A DNA stretch of 55,988 nucleotides from Paenibacillus wulumuqiensis (GCF_000971965.1 NZ_LAQP01000022.1:1-55988); one strand, 5' to 3'; shown: positions 1 through 11,175, numbered from the stretch's first letter. Notes: a model not told the origin generated them from the letters alone. Numbers and translations: made by a program.

Positions 1-24
1 AGCCAGGATCAAACTCTCCATAAA
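1..24 (-). rRNA. 16S rRNA, 5' end only
   Basis: The reverse complement of the first bases is the universal 16S start (GAGTTTGATCCTGGCT). The gene is transcribed leftward and runs out of the window, so only its first ~24 bases are present. It opens the rRNA operon downstream of lysS, as in Bacillus. The exact mature 5' end is estimated from the Bacillus 16S start. Confidence 0.95.
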
Positions 25-169
25 GTGTTTGACTTGCTCATTCCTTGCTGACGAGAACATTGCTGTTCTCTATATTTTGAAGAACTAAGTTCTTCACTCA
101 CTCGTTGTTCAGTTTTCAAAGATCAAAGTCTTTTTCATCGTCGCCGTGTCTCTCGGTGACAACTTTTAT
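25..169 (-). promoter_or_regulatory. rRNA operon leader with boxA antitermination site
   Basis: This is the transcribed leader of the 16S operon. A clear boxA-like element (GATCTTTGAAAACT on the minus strand, 111-125) is the expected Nus-factor antitermination signal. It is followed toward the 16S gene by two short hairpins: 79-95 (GAAGAAC/GTTCTTC) and about 52-70 (GAGAACA/TGTTCTC), which may take part in leader processing. There is no coding sequence. Confidence 0.8.
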
Positions 170-198
170 ATCTTATCATGTTCGCAATCATCTGTCAA
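170..198 (-). promoter_or_regulatory. rRNA operon promoter, proximal (P2)
   Basis: On the minus strand, TTGACA (193-198) lies 17 bases from TAAGAT (170-175). The -10 is preceded by TG in the extended -10 position. A consensus -35 with ideal spacing about 150 bases ahead of 16S fits a strong SigA rRNA promoter. Confidence 0.85.
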
Positions 199-289
199 CA
201 ACTTTTTTTGAAGGAGTTTTTGACTTTCAATGTGATTGCTGTAATGATAAGCAGTCACTGGCTTAACGCCGTATCGCGACTGGGTTTAT

Positions 290-318
290 AGAATAACACA
301 TATTAGCTTACCTGGCAA
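290..318 (-). promoter_or_regulatory. rRNA operon promoter, distal (P1)
   Basis: On the minus strand, TTGCCA (313-318) lies 17 bases from TATTCT (290-295). Just upstream (about 325-380) the DNA is A/T-rich, like an UP element. Tandem promoters are usual for Bacillales rRNA operons. Confidence 0.65.
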
Positions 319-832
319 GCACTTTATAAATAAATTCTTTATGCTTATAAATTAAAGTGATCACTAATTCTGCTAACTGTCTATATAGGAGCTTTAGATA
401 GAATATTTCAAATGATGTATATTGCGATTATTTGCTTTCGTACCCTCTGGTGGTTACCAAGGAACTTTGCATCCTGCATTGCTTTCACTTCTATATATCT
501 GTATATCATCAATATCGCTACTCCTATATAACTGCTCCCACAATTATAAGAAGTATAGTAGTACCAATACAGATACTAGTGGCAATAAGTTGGATCGGCC
601 ATTGTAGTAGGGATGCAGCCTCTCTTATCAAAAAGATAATGCTTTGACGTCATCGGGTCTTTCTAACGCTACCCCAGTCTTTCTATAGTAATCATGTAAA
701 GCAGTTGGTAGTGGTGAGTGTACCTACTTGAGCATTTTTAATCGTTAATAAACCTGCGTATATACTTCGTGGGCTGACAGTTATATCGGAAATGGATACC
801 GATACTCTGGATCGTGAAAAACCAAGATATAA
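319..832. other. Intergenic stretch with no gene seen
   Basis: This is AT-rich DNA between the rRNA promoters and a terminator. Short overlapping open frames on the plus strand (422-647) have no convincing Shine-Dalgarno site and no recognisable protein, so I do not call them. The part nearest 325-380 probably acts as upstream promoter DNA for P1. I see nothing else in it. Confidence 0.6.
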
Positions 833-868
833 AAAGGCCTGCTCTCTTGCAACTGAGAGCAGGCCTTT
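833..868. terminator. Strong bidirectional intrinsic terminator
   Basis: A perfect 14-bp stem (833-846 with 855-868) has an 8-base loop, with A-run and T-run ends built into the stem. It separates lysS from the rRNA operon and can stop minus-strand transcripts leaving lysS, though it lies about 250 bases past the lysS stop codon. Confidence 0.85.
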
Positions 869-1118
869 GGCATATTAGGTTGTAACTGTTCTATTCGCTA
901 TACTGGAACATCCTCTATAAATGCTGCAGTAGTTTCTATAACCTGTATTTTGGTATAGGCTGCTCAAGAAACAGAGCTTGCATGAAACCGATAAGCAGCA
1001 TAGATAGTAGACCAGGATACTTTACAGCAATCATATAGCATAGAAGCTTACTAACAATCATCACTCTTACTCATTATAGTAATAGAACATGACTGATTCC
1101 GGCTGCAGGGATCATTGC
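869..1118. other. Downstream region of lysS, nothing recognised
   Basis: Between the lysS stop codon and the terminator at 833-868 there is no coding frame with a ribosome-binding site. A weak inverted repeat (GCTGCT/AGCAGC, near 960-1003) has no T-tract. It is probably the lysS 3' untranslated region. Confidence 0.5.
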
Positions 1119-2663
<1,545 letters not shown>

Positions 2664-2757
2664 TCAACTCCTTTAAGGTAATAACTTGCCGGCTTCTGTC
2701 ATGCCGATGGGATGCAGAAATATGATAAGCAGCCGTATTCAGTCAAAAAGCCATATA

Positions 2758-2784
2758 ATTATAGTGTACTTGATTTGGTGCCAA
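2758..2784 (-). promoter_or_regulatory. Possible lysS promoter
   Basis: On the minus strand a perfect -10 (TATAAT, 2758-2763) has TTGGCA (2779-2784) 15 bases upstream. The spacing is shorter than ideal, so the -35 assignment is uncertain. Its position between the greA terminator and lysS supports a dedicated promoter. Confidence 0.45.
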
Positions 2785-2843
2785 TCTGAAATCTCTAAAA
2801 ACGATATTGCTGCTGATTTAACGAAAATAGGGCTTATTTCAAG

Positions 2844-2872
2844 AAAAAAGCTCCCCTAGGGAAGCTTTTTTT
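2844..2872. terminator. Terminator after greA
   Basis: AAAAAGCT (2845-2852) pairs with AGCTTTTT (2863-2870) around a CCCTAGGG core. A-rich and T-rich flanks allow function on either strand. It lies 80-110 bases past the greA stop on the minus strand. Confidence 0.75.
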
Positions 2873-2953
2873 GTAAAACGATAAGTATACATCCTTACTG
2901 CAGTGTACCGGGAAAGTGTTCTTCGCCGGTCAGTTAAGTATATGCATACAATC

Positions 2954-3430
2954 TTATCTTTTGATTTCCAGGATTTTGTACTGGATAACACCAGCCGGTA
3001 CGTTCACATCAACAACCGTACCTTTTTGCTTGCCCAGGATGGCTTTGCCTACCGGGCTTTCATTGGAAATCTTGTTCTGGGAAGGATCGGATTCGGCCGT
3101 ACCCACGATTGTGTATTCCATCGTGTCACCAAATTCCAGATCTTCAACGATAACGGTTGCACCAATGCTTACCGCATCTGTATCAATCTCATCACTATTG
3201 ATAATACGTGCGTTGCGCAGCATTTTCTCCAGTGTAATAACGCGTCCTTCGATGAAGGCTTGTTCATTTTTGGCATCTTCGTACTCAGAGTTCTCACTGA
3301 TATCACCGTATCCAATGGCAACTTTGATACGTTCCGCTACCTCACGTCTTTTGACGGACTTGAGGTTTTCCAATTCATCTTCCAGCTTCTTTAGACCGTC
3401 CTGTGTTAAAATGAATTCTTTATCGCTCAT
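2954..3430 (-). CDS. greA: Transcription elongation factor GreA
   Basis: GreA rescues backtracked RNA polymerase by stimulating transcript cleavage in the secondary channel. The 158-residue product has the N-terminal coiled-coil domain (about 1-75, with tip acidic residues in [13 protein letters not shown]) and the C-terminal FKBP-like domain. I start at MSDKEF because AGGAGA lies 10 bases upstream. A start seven codons earlier has no Shine-Dalgarno site and would exceed the usual length of about 157. The gene is isolated, with terminators on both sides. In B. subtilis greA lies elsewhere in the chromosome, so its place next to lysS is a local difference. Confidence 0.95.
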   Translation of the reverse strand: MSDKEFILTQDGLKKLEDELENLKSVKRREVAERIKVAIGYGDISENSEYEDAKNEQAFIEGRVITLEKMLRNARIINSDEIDTDAVSIGATVIVEDLEFGDTMEYTIVGTAESDPSQNKISNESPVGKAILGKQKGTVVDVNVPAGVIQYKILEIKR

Positions 3431-3686
3431 CTCAACCAATTCTCCTGTCATGTGAATAATTTTCGAAAATTCGCTTTGGGGTCTCCCAGCATGATAATAG
3501 CCAGTGATTCAGAAGCAGCGAAGACTCATGCAAGATTATCAAAACAATAGTGACGCAGGGAAATTCCCCAGAGGGTATATGATATCTAATCATTGACTCA
3601 GGCAAATTTATACTGCAAAAGTATATGGGAATGAATGTGAAATGTCAACCAAAAGGCCGGACTGGCTTTGGAATAGCAAAAACAGC
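3431..3686. other. greA upstream region
   Basis: This non-coding stretch must hold the greA promoter. A TTGCCT (3600-3605, minus strand) with poor -10 candidates at 3577-3584 is the best I see. The leader would be about 140 bases long. No riboswitch class is recognised. Confidence 0.4.
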
Positions 3687-3728
3687 AAAAAAACCGAAGC
3701 GGCTCTGTAAAAAGCACTTCGGTTTTTT
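3687..3728 (-). terminator. Terminator of the folate operon (after dusB)
   Basis: AAAAAACCGAAG and CTTCGGTTTTTT form a 12-bp stem around a 17-base loop, with a run of T on either strand. It lies 55 bases past the dusB stop codon and ends the pabB-to-dusB operon. Confidence 0.85.
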
Positions 3729-3782
3729 ACTATATATGACCCAAAAAAGTTATGGATCAGCTGTTATGGTTCGATGGATGAA

Positions 3783-4829
3783 TTAGACGGTTGCCGGTGC
3801 AGCACACTTTACCTGTACAAAAGGAACCGCTTCATGGTCAGCGGCGGATGCCACATGCTGCGGCAGATTCTCCAGGAAATTATACAAAATACGTACCATT
3901 TCGTCGCGTCTGGTCTCTTCCATAATGGAATTTTTGATGGTGGCGGAGCCTTTGAGACCTTTGAGGTACCAGGACAGATGCTTGCGCATCTCTCTGACGG
4001 CTACCACTTCACCCTTCAGGGCAATCAGACGATCCATATGCAAGATTGCGATACGAATCTTCTCCTCGGCCGTTGGATCCGGAGGCAGCTCGCCTGTTTT
4101 GAGATATTCTACCGTACGATACAGCATCCATGGATTGCCAAGCGCACCACGGCCGATCATAACGCCATCGCAGCCTGTTGTATCCAGCATGCGCTTGGCG
4201 TCTTCCGGGGTAACCACGTCGCCGTTGCCGATAACAGGAATGGCGACGGATTCTTTGGCCTGCTTGATATAAGACCAGTCTGCCTGGCCGGTGTAGAGCT
4301 GCTCACGGGTACGACCATGGACGCTGATCGCTTTGCCGCCCGCCGCTTCGACAGCTCTGGCATTATCCACTACATAAATATGATCATGATCCCAGCCGAT
4401 ACGCATTTTGACGGTAACCGGCTTGCTTACGTTGGCCACGACTGCAGCGACCATCTCGTTGATCTTGTTAGGGTCCAGCAGCCAGCGGGCACCGGCATCG
4501 ATTTTGTTGATTTTGGGTGCAGGACAGCCCATATTGATATCGATAATGTCCGCATTGGTGTCCTGATCAACTACTTTGGCCGCTTCGACCAGAGAGGCAC
4601 GATCACCACCAAAAATTTGCAGGCTCATCGGTTTTTCACGCTCGTCGACGAACAGCATTTCATGAGTACGCTTGTTGCCGCTTAGAATTGCTTTGTCGCT
4701 GACCATCTCGGCGCAGACCAATCCTGTACCGAACTCCTTGGCGATCAGGCGGAATGCCGGATTACAAACGCCGGCCATCGGGGCGAGAACGACCCGGTTT
4801 TTCATTTCAATATCACCGATTTTTAACAT
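3783..4829 (-). CDS. dusB: tRNA-dihydrouridine synthase DusB
   Basis: This flavoenzyme reduces uridine to dihydrouridine in tRNA. The 348-residue product is an FMN TIM barrel followed by a helical tRNA-binding domain. It shows APMAGVCNPAFR at the N-terminus, the catalytic-cysteine motif NMGCPAPKI (Cys102) and the phosphate-binding GVMIGRGALGNPW. I start at ATG 4827-4829 (MLKIGDIEM), 11 bases from AAGGAG. An in-frame GTG four codons earlier overlaps that Shine-Dalgarno site and cannot be used. It is the last gene of the folate operon, as in B. subtilis (yacF). The small yazB regulator found between folK and dusB in Bacillus is absent. Confidence 0.95.
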   Translation of the reverse strand: MLKIGDIEMKNRVVLAPMAGVCNPAFRLIAKEFGTGLVCAEMVSDKAILSGNKRTHEMLFVDEREKPMSLQIFGGDRASLVEAAKVVDQDTNADIIDINMGCPAPKINKIDAGARWLLDPNKINEMVAAVVANVSKPVTVKMRIGWDHDHIYVVDNARAVEAAGGKAISVHGRTREQLYTGQADWSYIKQAKESVAIPVIGNGDVVTPEDAKRMLDTTGCDGVMIGRGALGNPWMLYRTVEYLKTGELPPDPTAEEKIRIAILHMDRLIALKGEVVAVREMRKHLSWYLKGLKGSATIKNSIMEETRRDEMVRILYNFLENLPQHVASAADHEAVPFVQVKCAAPATV

Positions 4830-4871
4830 CCGATGATTCACTCCTTTATGACAGCGGCGCAGTACCGCAAT

Positions 4872-5417
4872 TTATTTCAATTTTGAATTAAAGGACAATG
4901 GGCAGGCGCTGACATAACGAACATCCTGCTGCTGATCGGCGACCTGTATGAGTGAATTTTCGACAAAGGAAAACAGCTCCGGTGTCTCTTCCGTGACAAT
5001 CTCCTGCAGCGGCACGAGTACAAAAGCACGTTCATGCATACGAGGGTGCGGCAGATCCAGTGTCTCGGAATGCAGATGCAGATGATCCATCCACAGCAGA
5101 TCAAGATCCACGGTACGTGGTCCCCAGCGTATATCGCGAATCCGGCCGAGCTGGTTCTCAATACTGAGCAGTGCCGCCAGTAAGTCATGCGGACGCTTGG
5201 TCGTATGCAGCCTGAGTGCCATATTCAGAAAAGAAGGCTGATCGACATAGCCCACAGGGGCAGTCTCATAAAATCCAGAGCAGCGGATGACCGAAATATC
5301 GGAATGATCATCCAGCATCTGTATCGCCTCGGTCAATGTCTGCTCCCGGTTACCCAGATTGGCGCCTAAAGCAATATAAGCCTCTGAATATTCAGAGGGG
5401 ACGGATGAGTTCATCAC
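4872..5417 (-). CDS. folK: 2-amino-4-hydroxy-6-hydroxymethyldihydropteridine pyrophosphokinase
   Basis: HPPK transfers pyrophosphate from ATP to 6-hydroxymethyl-7,8-dihydropterin, the step before dihydropteroate synthase. The 181-residue product has the family start YIALGANLGNR, the pterin-contact region SGFYETAPVGY and the Mg/ATP motif GPRTVDLDLLW. It starts 9 bases after the folB stop codon with two adjacent ATGs. The Shine-Dalgarno site is weak, so translational coupling to folB is likely. It is about 10 residues longer than usual at the C-terminus. Confidence 0.95.
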   Translation of the reverse strand: MMNSSVPSEYSEAYIALGANLGNREQTLTEAIQMLDDHSDISVIRCSGFYETAPVGYVDQPSFLNMALRLHTTKRPHDLLAALLSIENQLGRIRDIRWGPRTVDLDLLWMDHLHLHSETLDLPHPRMHERAFVLVPLQEIVTEETPELFSFVENSLIQVADQQQDVRYVSACPLSFNSKLK

Positions 5418-5426
5418 AACCTACGC

Positions 5427-5789
5427 TCACTTTCGTGTACGCCGCAATTCAACGGTAACGCCCTGAAAATGAATATCAAAAGGCGGATGCGGCTTGGTGA
5501 CTCTAACGGTCAATGCATGTACCCCAGTATAAGCTTCCAATAGAGTGGATGCAATACATTCTGCAAGAGCCTCAATCAACTTGAAGGATTTGGTTTCGAC
5601 AACGGCTTTGACACGTTCGTGGATCTCCGCATAATTGATCGTCGTCTCCAGATTGTCGGTTCTGCCGGCTTCAGACAGATCCATCTCCAGCTCCAGATCC
5701 ACGTAGAAACGCTGGCCCAGCTTGCGTTCTTCTTCAAACACACCGTGATAACCGTAATATTCCATTCGGTTGATGATCATCTTATCCAT
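5427..5789 (-). CDS. folB: Dihydroneopterin aldolase
   Basis: FolB cleaves 7,8-dihydroneopterin to 6-hydroxymethyl-dihydropterin and glycolaldehyde. The 120-residue protein is a complete single domain with the family pattern GYHGVFEEERKLGQRF, NYAEIHERV, and the catalytic-lysine region VTKPHPPFD near the C-terminus. It starts after a strong AGGAGGAG site. Its order folP-folB-folK matches the Bacillus folate operon. Confidence 0.96.
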   Translation of the reverse strand: MDKMIINRMEYYGYHGVFEEERKLGQRFYVDLELEMDLSEAGRTDNLETTINYAEIHERVKAVVETKSFKLIEALAECIASTLLEAYTGVHALTVRVTKPHPPFDIHFQGVTVELRRTRK

Positions 5790-5827
5790 TAACTTTTCTC
5801 CTCCTGTCGGTTGTTGACGCTCCGGAT

Positions 5828-6673
5828 CTATCTGCTGGCCTGCAGCATTGCATCACACATGACGGCCATCCGTTTGTTGGGCTGCACATCATGTACACGA
5901 ATAATCTGGCAGCCCTGGGCAATGCCAAATGCTGTGGTAGCAGTAGTACCTTCCACTACATCATCTGCGGGCAGGTCCAGCACCGTGCGTATGAATCGTT
6001 TGCGTGAAGTGCCCAGCAGCATAGGGTAGCCCAGTTCAGCCAGCTCATCCAGCCGGCTCATCAGCTCCAGATTATGATCCGCATTTTTGGCAAAACCGAT
6101 TCCCGGATCCAAAATGATATTGTCCCGCTGAATACCAGCATCCAGTGCCAGTGTAATCTGCCGCTGCAGATCGGTCTTCACATCCGCAACCAGCTCGGTA
6201 TAATCCATATCATGCCGGTTATGCATCAGAATGTACGGGCAGTTAGCTGCGGCGGCTACAGCAAACATTGCCGGATCCGCCATGCCTCCCCATACGTCAT
6301 TAATGATATGGGCGCCTGCTGCGAGGGACTGTCTGGCAACTTCTGCCTTGTACGTATCAATGGAGAGCGGAAGATGAGGCAGCTGCTGCTGGAGTGCTTT
6401 GATCACCGGAATAACTCTTGCGAGCTCTTCTTCCTCCGAGACCGGAGCATGCCCTGGACGGGTGGATTCTCCGCCAATATCAATAATATCCGCTCCCTCT
6501 TCCATCATACGGTGTGCCTGCTGTACAGCACGCTCCACCGACGTATAACTGCCTCCATCCGAAAAGGAATCGGGAGTAACATTTAAAATACCCATTATTA
6601 ATGTAGAGCGGCCCAGCTCCAGTATCGCCGGACCGCATGTATACTGCCGTGTGTACTGTACAGGCTGTCTCAA
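5828..6673 (-). CDS. folP: Dihydropteroate synthase
   Basis: FolP condenses p-aminobenzoate with hydroxymethyl-dihydropterin pyrophosphate and is the sulfonamide target (sul in B. subtilis). The 281-residue TIM barrel shows GILNVTPDSFSDGG, GGESTRPG, the Asp-Thr pair in LSIDTYKAEVA and the phosphate-site LLGTSRKRFI. The start is TTG (6671-6673): AAAAGGAGG lies 10 bases upstream and the codon overlaps the pabC stop codon (TTGA). The next ATG would remove conserved N-terminal sequence. Confidence 0.95.
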   Translation of the reverse strand: MRQPVQYTRQYTCGPAILELGRSTLIMGILNVTPDSFSDGGSYTSVERAVQQAHRMMEEGADIIDIGGESTRPGHAPVSEEEELARVIPVIKALQQQLPHLPLSIDTYKAEVARQSLAAGAHIINDVWGGMADPAMFAVAAAANCPYILMHNRHDMDYTELVADVKTDLQRQITLALDAGIQRDNIILDPGIGFAKNADHNLELMSRLDELAELGYPMLLGTSRKRFIRTVLDLPADDVVEGTTATTAFGIAQGCQIIRVHDVQPNKRMAVMCDAMLQASR

Positions 6674-7626
6674 AAGCGGTATGCCTCCTTTTCATAAGCT
6701 GCATATAAAAGGGCAGTCATCCTGCCCACCTGTTCGGTCTGCACGCTGGAAAAATGATCTTCCTCCAGCAAGCGGGTCACAGGAACGATCTCCTGAATAG
6801 AGTTGGTCAGAAAAATCTCGTCGGCTGTAAGCAGTCGGTCCCAACTGTATAATCCTTGTTCGACCGGCAAGCCGATATGTTCGGCCAGCTCCATTACGAG
6901 CGCCCGGGTAATGCCCGGCAGAATGTCTGTCTCCAGCGAAGGCGTATGCAGACGACCTCCCTGGACAAAAAATACATTGCTCACGATTCCTTCAGCAATG
7001 TCTCCCCCGGCAGTAAGCATCAATCCTTCTACACTTGTGGCTGGCTGATCGCCATACTGCTGCAGCTCCTGCTTGCCCAGAATGCTGTTCATATAATGCA
7101 GCGACTTCAGGCGAACGCTGCCCTCAGGGGTATTGCGGATAGTGTGCAGACGGCGCAGCGACTTGCTTCGGCCGGATAAATACTGCTGTACGCGCTCCAG
7201 TTCGGCTGCTGGGATGAATGAACCCTCGTCCGTGTCGTTCCTGCTCGGTTTGCGGGGAGCAGCATCAGGCAGTGCTTTGGCATAAATAACAATAGTCGGC
7301 TGCTCATACGCACCGGAAGGCAGACCCAAAATATCGATGCCGGCAGACAGGGTGTAGCGGATATACGCATCTGCCAGATCATTCGCCTGCATCAGGGCAT
7401 GAATCTGCTGCCGGATCAGCTTCTCGTCAGCTTGCCAGCGGATATGGAGCGAATCGCAGCCGGACTGCAGCCTTTCCAGATGACGATCCAGCAAAAAAGG
7501 CTGTCCATTATAGGTACGGAACGTCTCGAACAGACCCATTCCATACAAGAAGCCGTGATCCATGACGGAGACCACGGCTTGATCTGTAGGTGTGATGACA
7601 CCATTTATACTGACGTACTTCATCAT
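6670..7626 (-). CDS. pabC: Aminodeoxychorismate lyase (4-amino-4-deoxychorismate lyase)
   Basis: This fold-type IV PLP enzyme releases pyruvate from 4-amino-4-deoxychorismate to give p-aminobenzoate. The 318-residue protein has the N-terminal [16 protein letters not shown], a likely Schiff-base lysine in [16 protein letters not shown], and the cofactor-loop [10 protein letters not shown]. It overlaps pabA by four bases (ATGA) and folP by four. It is somewhat longer than average, with a charged stretch about residues 125-165 ([13 protein letters not shown]). The D-amino acid/branched-chain aminotransferase relatives are the main alternative. The operon settles the call. Confidence 0.93.
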   Translation of the reverse strand: MMKYVSINGVITPTDQAVVSVMDHGFLYGMGLFETFRTYNGQPFLLDRHLERLQSGCDSLHIRWQADEKLIRQQIHALMQANDLADAYIRYTLSAGIDILGLPSGAYEQPTIVIYAKALPDAAPRKPSRNDTDEGSFIPAAELERVQQYLSGRSKSLRRLHTIRNTPEGSVRLKSLHYMNSILGKQELQQYGDQPATSVEGLMLTAGGDIAEGIVSNVFFVQGGRLHTPSLETDILPGITRALVMELAEHIGLPVEQGLYSWDRLLTADEIFLTNSIQEIVPVTRLLEEDHFSSVQTEQVGRMTALLYAAYEKEAYRF

Positions 7627-8207
7627 ACAGTAGCTTTGTCCACTTTACGGCTCAGGAAGTTACGCAGAATGGTATGTCCATGATCCGTGACGATGGATTC
7701 CGGGTGGAATTGAACGCCTTCGATCGCATATTCTTTGTGACGAAGCCCCATAATCTCACCTTCAGCGGTCTCTGCCGTAATTTCCAGGCAATCTGGCAGA
7801 CTGCTGCGTTCCACGATCAGGGAATGATAACGGGTCGCGGTAAACGGCGACGGCAGGTTCTCAAATACCGAACTGCTCTGATGCAGAATCGGAGACGTCT
7901 TGCCATGCATGAGACGCTCTGCCCGAATGACATTACCGCCAAATGCCTGTCCAATCGCCTGATGGCCCAGACATACACCAAAGATCGGAATCTCGCCCTT
8001 GAACTGCTGAATTACGTCGATGGTAATGCCGGCTTCTGTTGGCGTGCACGGTCCCGGAGACAGCAGAATATGATCCGGTGCCAGCTCGCGGATGCCCTCC
8101 ATATCAATCTCATCATTGCGGCGTACGATGACCTCTTCGCCCAGCTCTCCAAGGTATTGTACCAGGTTATACGTAAAAGAATCGTAGTTATCAATTACAA
8201 GAATCAT
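7623..8207 (-). CDS. pabA: Aminodeoxychorismate/anthranilate synthase, glutamine amidotransferase subunit
   Basis: PabA hydrolyses glutamine and channels ammonia to PabB. The 194-residue class I amidotransferase has the nucleophile in GVCLGHQ (Cys79) and the His-Glu pair in FHPES (His168, Glu170). GGGAGGAA lies about 8 bases from the ATG, which overlaps the pabB stop codon by one base (TGATG), so the two subunits are translationally coupled. In B. subtilis the equivalent subunit serves both folate and tryptophan synthesis; whether it does so here depends on a trpG elsewhere. Confidence 0.95.
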   Translation of the reverse strand: MILVIDNYDSFTYNLVQYLGELGEEVIVRRNDEIDMEGIRELAPDHILLSPGPCTPTEAGITIDVIQQFKGEIPIFGVCLGHQAIGQAFGGNVIRAERLMHGKTSPILHQSSSVFENLPSPFTATRYHSLIVERSSLPDCLEITAETAEGEIMGLRHKEYAIEGVQFHPESIVTDHGHTILRNFLSRKVDKATV

Positions 8208-9859
8208 CAGTATTCCTCCCTTTTCTGCAGAGCCGCATCATATTGTTCGCTCAAGAGTACGGCTCTGGCTAACGCTCTCGATTTGTTAAAGCATTCCCTG
8301 TATTCACGGTAAGGATCGGAATCGATGACTACACCGGCTCCTGCTTGCATATAGACGGTATTTTCCTTGATGGTTAATGTTCTGATAATAATATTTAATT
8401 CCATATTGCCATTATAGTCAATCCAGCCCATCGAACCGGTGTAGGCACCACGGCGGGTCTGCTCCAGTTCCTCGATGATTTCCATCGTACGGATCTTGGG
8501 AGCTCCGGTAATGGTTCCTCCGGGGAAAACGGCGGCAATCACATCATAGACGTCCCGGTCTTCCGCCAGCTTCGCTTCTACGCCGGATACCAGATGCATC
8601 ACGTGGGAATAACGTTCGATCGTCATCAGCTCCGGTACGCGCACAGTCCCGTAGCGGGCGATGCGTCCCAGATCATTGCGCTGCAGATCGACCAGCATAA
8701 TATGCTCGGCACGTTCTTTTTCATTGTCCGTGAGCTCGGCTTCCATCGCCAGGTCTTCCTGCTCGGTCATGCCGCGGCGCCGTGTACCGGCAATCGGCCG
8801 GGCAGCGACATCATCTCCAATCACCGAAACGAGCAGTTCCGGCGAGGCGGAGACCAGCTGGAAGCCAGGCAGCCGCAGCAACCCCATATACGGCGAAGGA
8901 TTGGTAACCCGCAGCCATTCATAAATGGACTCCGGCGCAGTGGAAATCTGCCGTTGACTGCGGAGAGACAGATTCACCTGAAACACGTCACCCTGGCGGA
9001 TATAATCCTGCACGGCTCGTACGGCCTGTTCAAACTGCGGCTGCTGAAATTCCGTTGTAAACTGATCATGGTCTGCCCGTGAATCGGTAGCAGACAGCGG
9101 GTGATTCATCAGAAAATGCTGACGGTGCTGTAACGAGTGTGGCTGCTCCATGGTCGATACCTGCTGCAGCGCATTCCACTGTTCCAGCATCCGGTCCGTC
9201 TGATGTGCTGCCTGATGGTAGGCTTGCCTTATCCATTCCGGTGCGGATGTATCGGTGTCTTGGCTATTGCTTGGCTGCTGAGCGCTCTGTTCTTCGTCGA
9301 TCCCGGTATGGGTACAGCAGTAGAGCATGTTCGTATGATGATCGATGACCCAGACCTGGTTGAATTGCATCCAGACATAATCAGGCAGATCCAGATCATT
9401 CTGCAGCCGATTTGGCAGCTTCTCCAGCGAGCGGGCGACATCATAGCTGAGGAATCCTACACAGCCTCCGGTAAAAGGCGGCAGGTCTGCCATCCGCGGC
9501 GCCCGGTGCGCAGACATCCACTGCCGCAGCACTTCCAGCGGCCTGCCATTCTGAGCAGTAACCGATACTGGTTGAATAGGCGGTCCCGCATGTGCTGCGG
9601 TTGTTGTATAATTCTGAACCTCTGCTTGATCGTCCTGTCCGCTCAATATAGACACCGGCTGCAGACCAAGGTAGGTGTACCGACCGTTTTTCCCATTTTC
9701 CAGTAAAAAGGAATGCGGATACTGCTCGGTCCACAAGGATTCCCAGCTGTCCGGCAGCAGCTGGCTCTCCAGCGGAATTTCCATTATATAAGGCAGTTGG
9801 TTGTGCCCTTGCTCCAGCCATTGCTGCCAATCCTGTAATGATATACATACTCTGGTCAA
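8207..9859 (-). CDS. pabB: Aminodeoxychorismate synthase component I
   Basis: PabB aminates chorismate to 4-amino-4-deoxychorismate with ammonia from PabA. The 550-residue protein has an N-terminal anthranilate-synthase-I domain and the chorismate-binding domain with [25 protein letters not shown] and [12 protein letters not shown]. The start is TTG (9857-9859) behind GGGGGAAG. Two oddities stand out. A Gln/Ser/His-rich linker of roughly 80 residues (about 195-285) makes it longer than typical PabB (about 470). The motif PIAGTRRRG carries Ala where E. coli PabB has its active-site Lys, as in TrpE. Lying first in the pab/fol operon argues for the folate role. Confidence 0.9.
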   Translation of the reverse strand: MTRVCISLQDWQQWLEQGHNQLPYIMEIPLESQLLPDSWESLWTEQYPHSFLLENGKNGRYTYLGLQPVSILSGQDDQAEVQNYTTTAAHAGPPIQPVSVTAQNGRPLEVLRQWMSAHRAPRMADLPPFTGGCVGFLSYDVARSLEKLPNRLQNDLDLPDYVWMQFNQVWVIDHHTNMLYCCTHTGIDEEQSAQQPSNSQDTDTSAPEWIRQAYHQAAHQTDRMLEQWNALQQVSTMEQPHSLQHRQHFLMNHPLSATDSRADHDQFTTEFQQPQFEQAVRAVQDYIRQGDVFQVNLSLRSQRQISTAPESIYEWLRVTNPSPYMGLLRLPGFQLVSASPELLVSVIGDDVAARPIAGTRRRGMTEQEDLAMEAELTDNEKERAEHIMLVDLQRNDLGRIARYGTVRVPELMTIERYSHVMHLVSGVEAKLAEDRDVYDVIAAVFPGGTITGAPKIRTMEIIEELEQTRRGAYTGSMGWIDYNGNMELNIIIRTLTIKENTVYMQAGAGVVIDSDPYREYRECFNKSRALARAVLLSEQYDAALQKREEY

Positions 9860-9998
9860 TCTGCTTCCCCCAACCTGATCATCTGTAGTTTGTCGTTAGT
9901 ATACTAAAGCGGTCGGCAATTGAGAAGGTCTGCGGCGAAATACGTCTATATGTTTAAACTATAGCCCTGTAACGCGGCCCTATTCAGTACCAAATAAG

Positions 9999-10046
9999 CA
10001 AAACGCCCCTGCTTCTCCATCCGTGGACAGAGAAAACCAGAGGCGC
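9999..10046 (-). terminator. Terminator after cysK
   Basis: CGCCCCTG (10004-10011) pairs with CAGAGGCG (10038-10045) with one mismatch. On the minus strand the stem is followed by a short T-run. It separates cysK from the pabB operon. Confidence 0.6.
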
Positions 10047-10079
10047 GGAATCAGCCGCATCACGGCCAATTAATATTAA

Positions 10080-11018
10080 TTAAGCTTCGAAGTTGTACAG
10101 CGGTGTGCTCAGGTATCGTTCACCATTACTTGGAATGATGACTACGATGCGTTTGCCTTTACCGAGCTGCTTGGCGACTTTGAGTGCAGCGTGTACAGCC
10201 GCACCGGAAGAAATGCCGGACAGTACGCCTTCTTCCTTGGCTACACGACGAGCCATTTCAAAAGCTTCATCATTCTCTACATGAATGATCTCATCGTAGA
10301 TGTCCTGATTCAGAATCTCGGGTACAAAGTTGGCGCCGATACCCTGAATTTTGTGAGGGCCCGGTTGTCCGCCTGCCAGAATTGGAGAAGCAGCCGGTTC
10401 TACCGCGTATATCTTCACGTCAGGGAAATGGCTTTTCAGTACTTCGCCTGCTCCGGTAATAGTACCGCCTGTTCCGATCCCTGCAATAAAGGCATCCAGC
10501 GTTCCGCCGATGGATTCAATCGCTTCTACGATCTCGGGGCCGGTCGTCTCACGGTGTACTTTGAGATTGGCTTTGTTGCGGAACTGGTCAGCGATAAAGT
10601 AATCCGGATTCTCGCTCAGAATGCTCTCTGCCTTTTTGACCGCTCCGTTCATACCTTCTGATCCCGGAGTCAGCACCAGCTCGGCTCCGTAAGCACGCAG
10701 CAGATTGCGGCGTTCCATACTCATCGTCTCGGGCATTACAATGACGCATTTGTAGCCTTTGGCTGCTGCGACCATCGCCAGACCGATACCGGTGTTACCG
10801 CTTGTCGCTTCAACGATCGTTCCACCCGGCTTGAGTACGCCCTGCTTTTCCGCTTCTTCCACGATACTGAGCGCGATCCGGTCCTTAACGCTGGAACCCG
10901 GATTCTGATACTCAAGCTTCAGGTAAATCTCTGCGCTATCTTCCGATACGAGACGGTTCAGACGAACGAGCGGAGTTCCCCCGATCAATTCTGTCACGTT
11001 ATTTACGACTTTTGCCAT
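10080..11018 (-). CDS. cysK: Cysteine synthase A (O-acetylserine sulfhydrylase)
   Basis: CysK makes cysteine from O-acetylserine and sulfide with PLP. The 312-residue product has the cofactor lysine in [10 protein letters not shown] (Lys45), the substrate loop [10 protein letters not shown], and the phosphate-binding [11 protein letters not shown] start at MAKVVNN because AAGGAGGG lies 7 bases upstream; the longer in-frame extension is non-conserved leader. The gene has its own consensus promoter (11129-11157) and terminator, so it is a single-gene unit inside the yacD-pabB neighbourhood, as in B. subtilis. I do not recognise a CymR box with confidence. Confidence 0.97.
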   Translation of the reverse strand: MAKVVNNVTELIGGTPLVRLNRLVSEDSAEIYLKLEYQNPGSSVKDRIALSIVEEAEKQGVLKPGGTIVEATSGNTGIGLAMVAAAKGYKCVIVMPETMSMERRNLLRAYGAELVLTPGSEGMNGAVKKAESILSENPDYFIADQFRNKANLKVHRETTGPEIVEAIESIGGTLDAFIAGIGTGGTITGAGEVLKSHFPDVKIYAVEPAASPILAGGQPGPHKIQGIGANFVPEILNQDIYDEIIHVENDEAFEMARRVAKEEGVLSGISSGAAVHAALKVAKQLGKGKRIVVIIPSNGERYLSTPLYNFEA

Positions 11019-11128
11019 GCTGTTGCCCTCCTTCAAATAATGGAACGCAGCTGTGGACAAATGTACTGAATCCATGTGCCAACAGTCTGTGTTAATCCGA
11101 GTAAAATAGTTGGTTTTAGTATGATTTA

Positions 11129-11157
11129 ATATTATCAATCCGACCGGACAATGTCAA
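11129..11157 (-). promoter_or_regulatory. cysK promoter
   Basis: On the minus strand, TTGACA (11152-11157), a 17-base spacer and TAATAT (11129-11134) form a near-consensus SigA promoter with a TG extended -10. The leader to the cysK ATG would be about 105 bases. Confidence 0.85.
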
Positions 11158-11175
11158 TGTTCCCGGCTTATAATC

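Noticed and set aside
422..647. Two overlapping plus-strand frames between the rRNA promoters and the lysS terminator
   Set aside because: No convincing Shine-Dalgarno site, no recognisable protein, AT-rich promoter-upstream DNA; probably chance frames.
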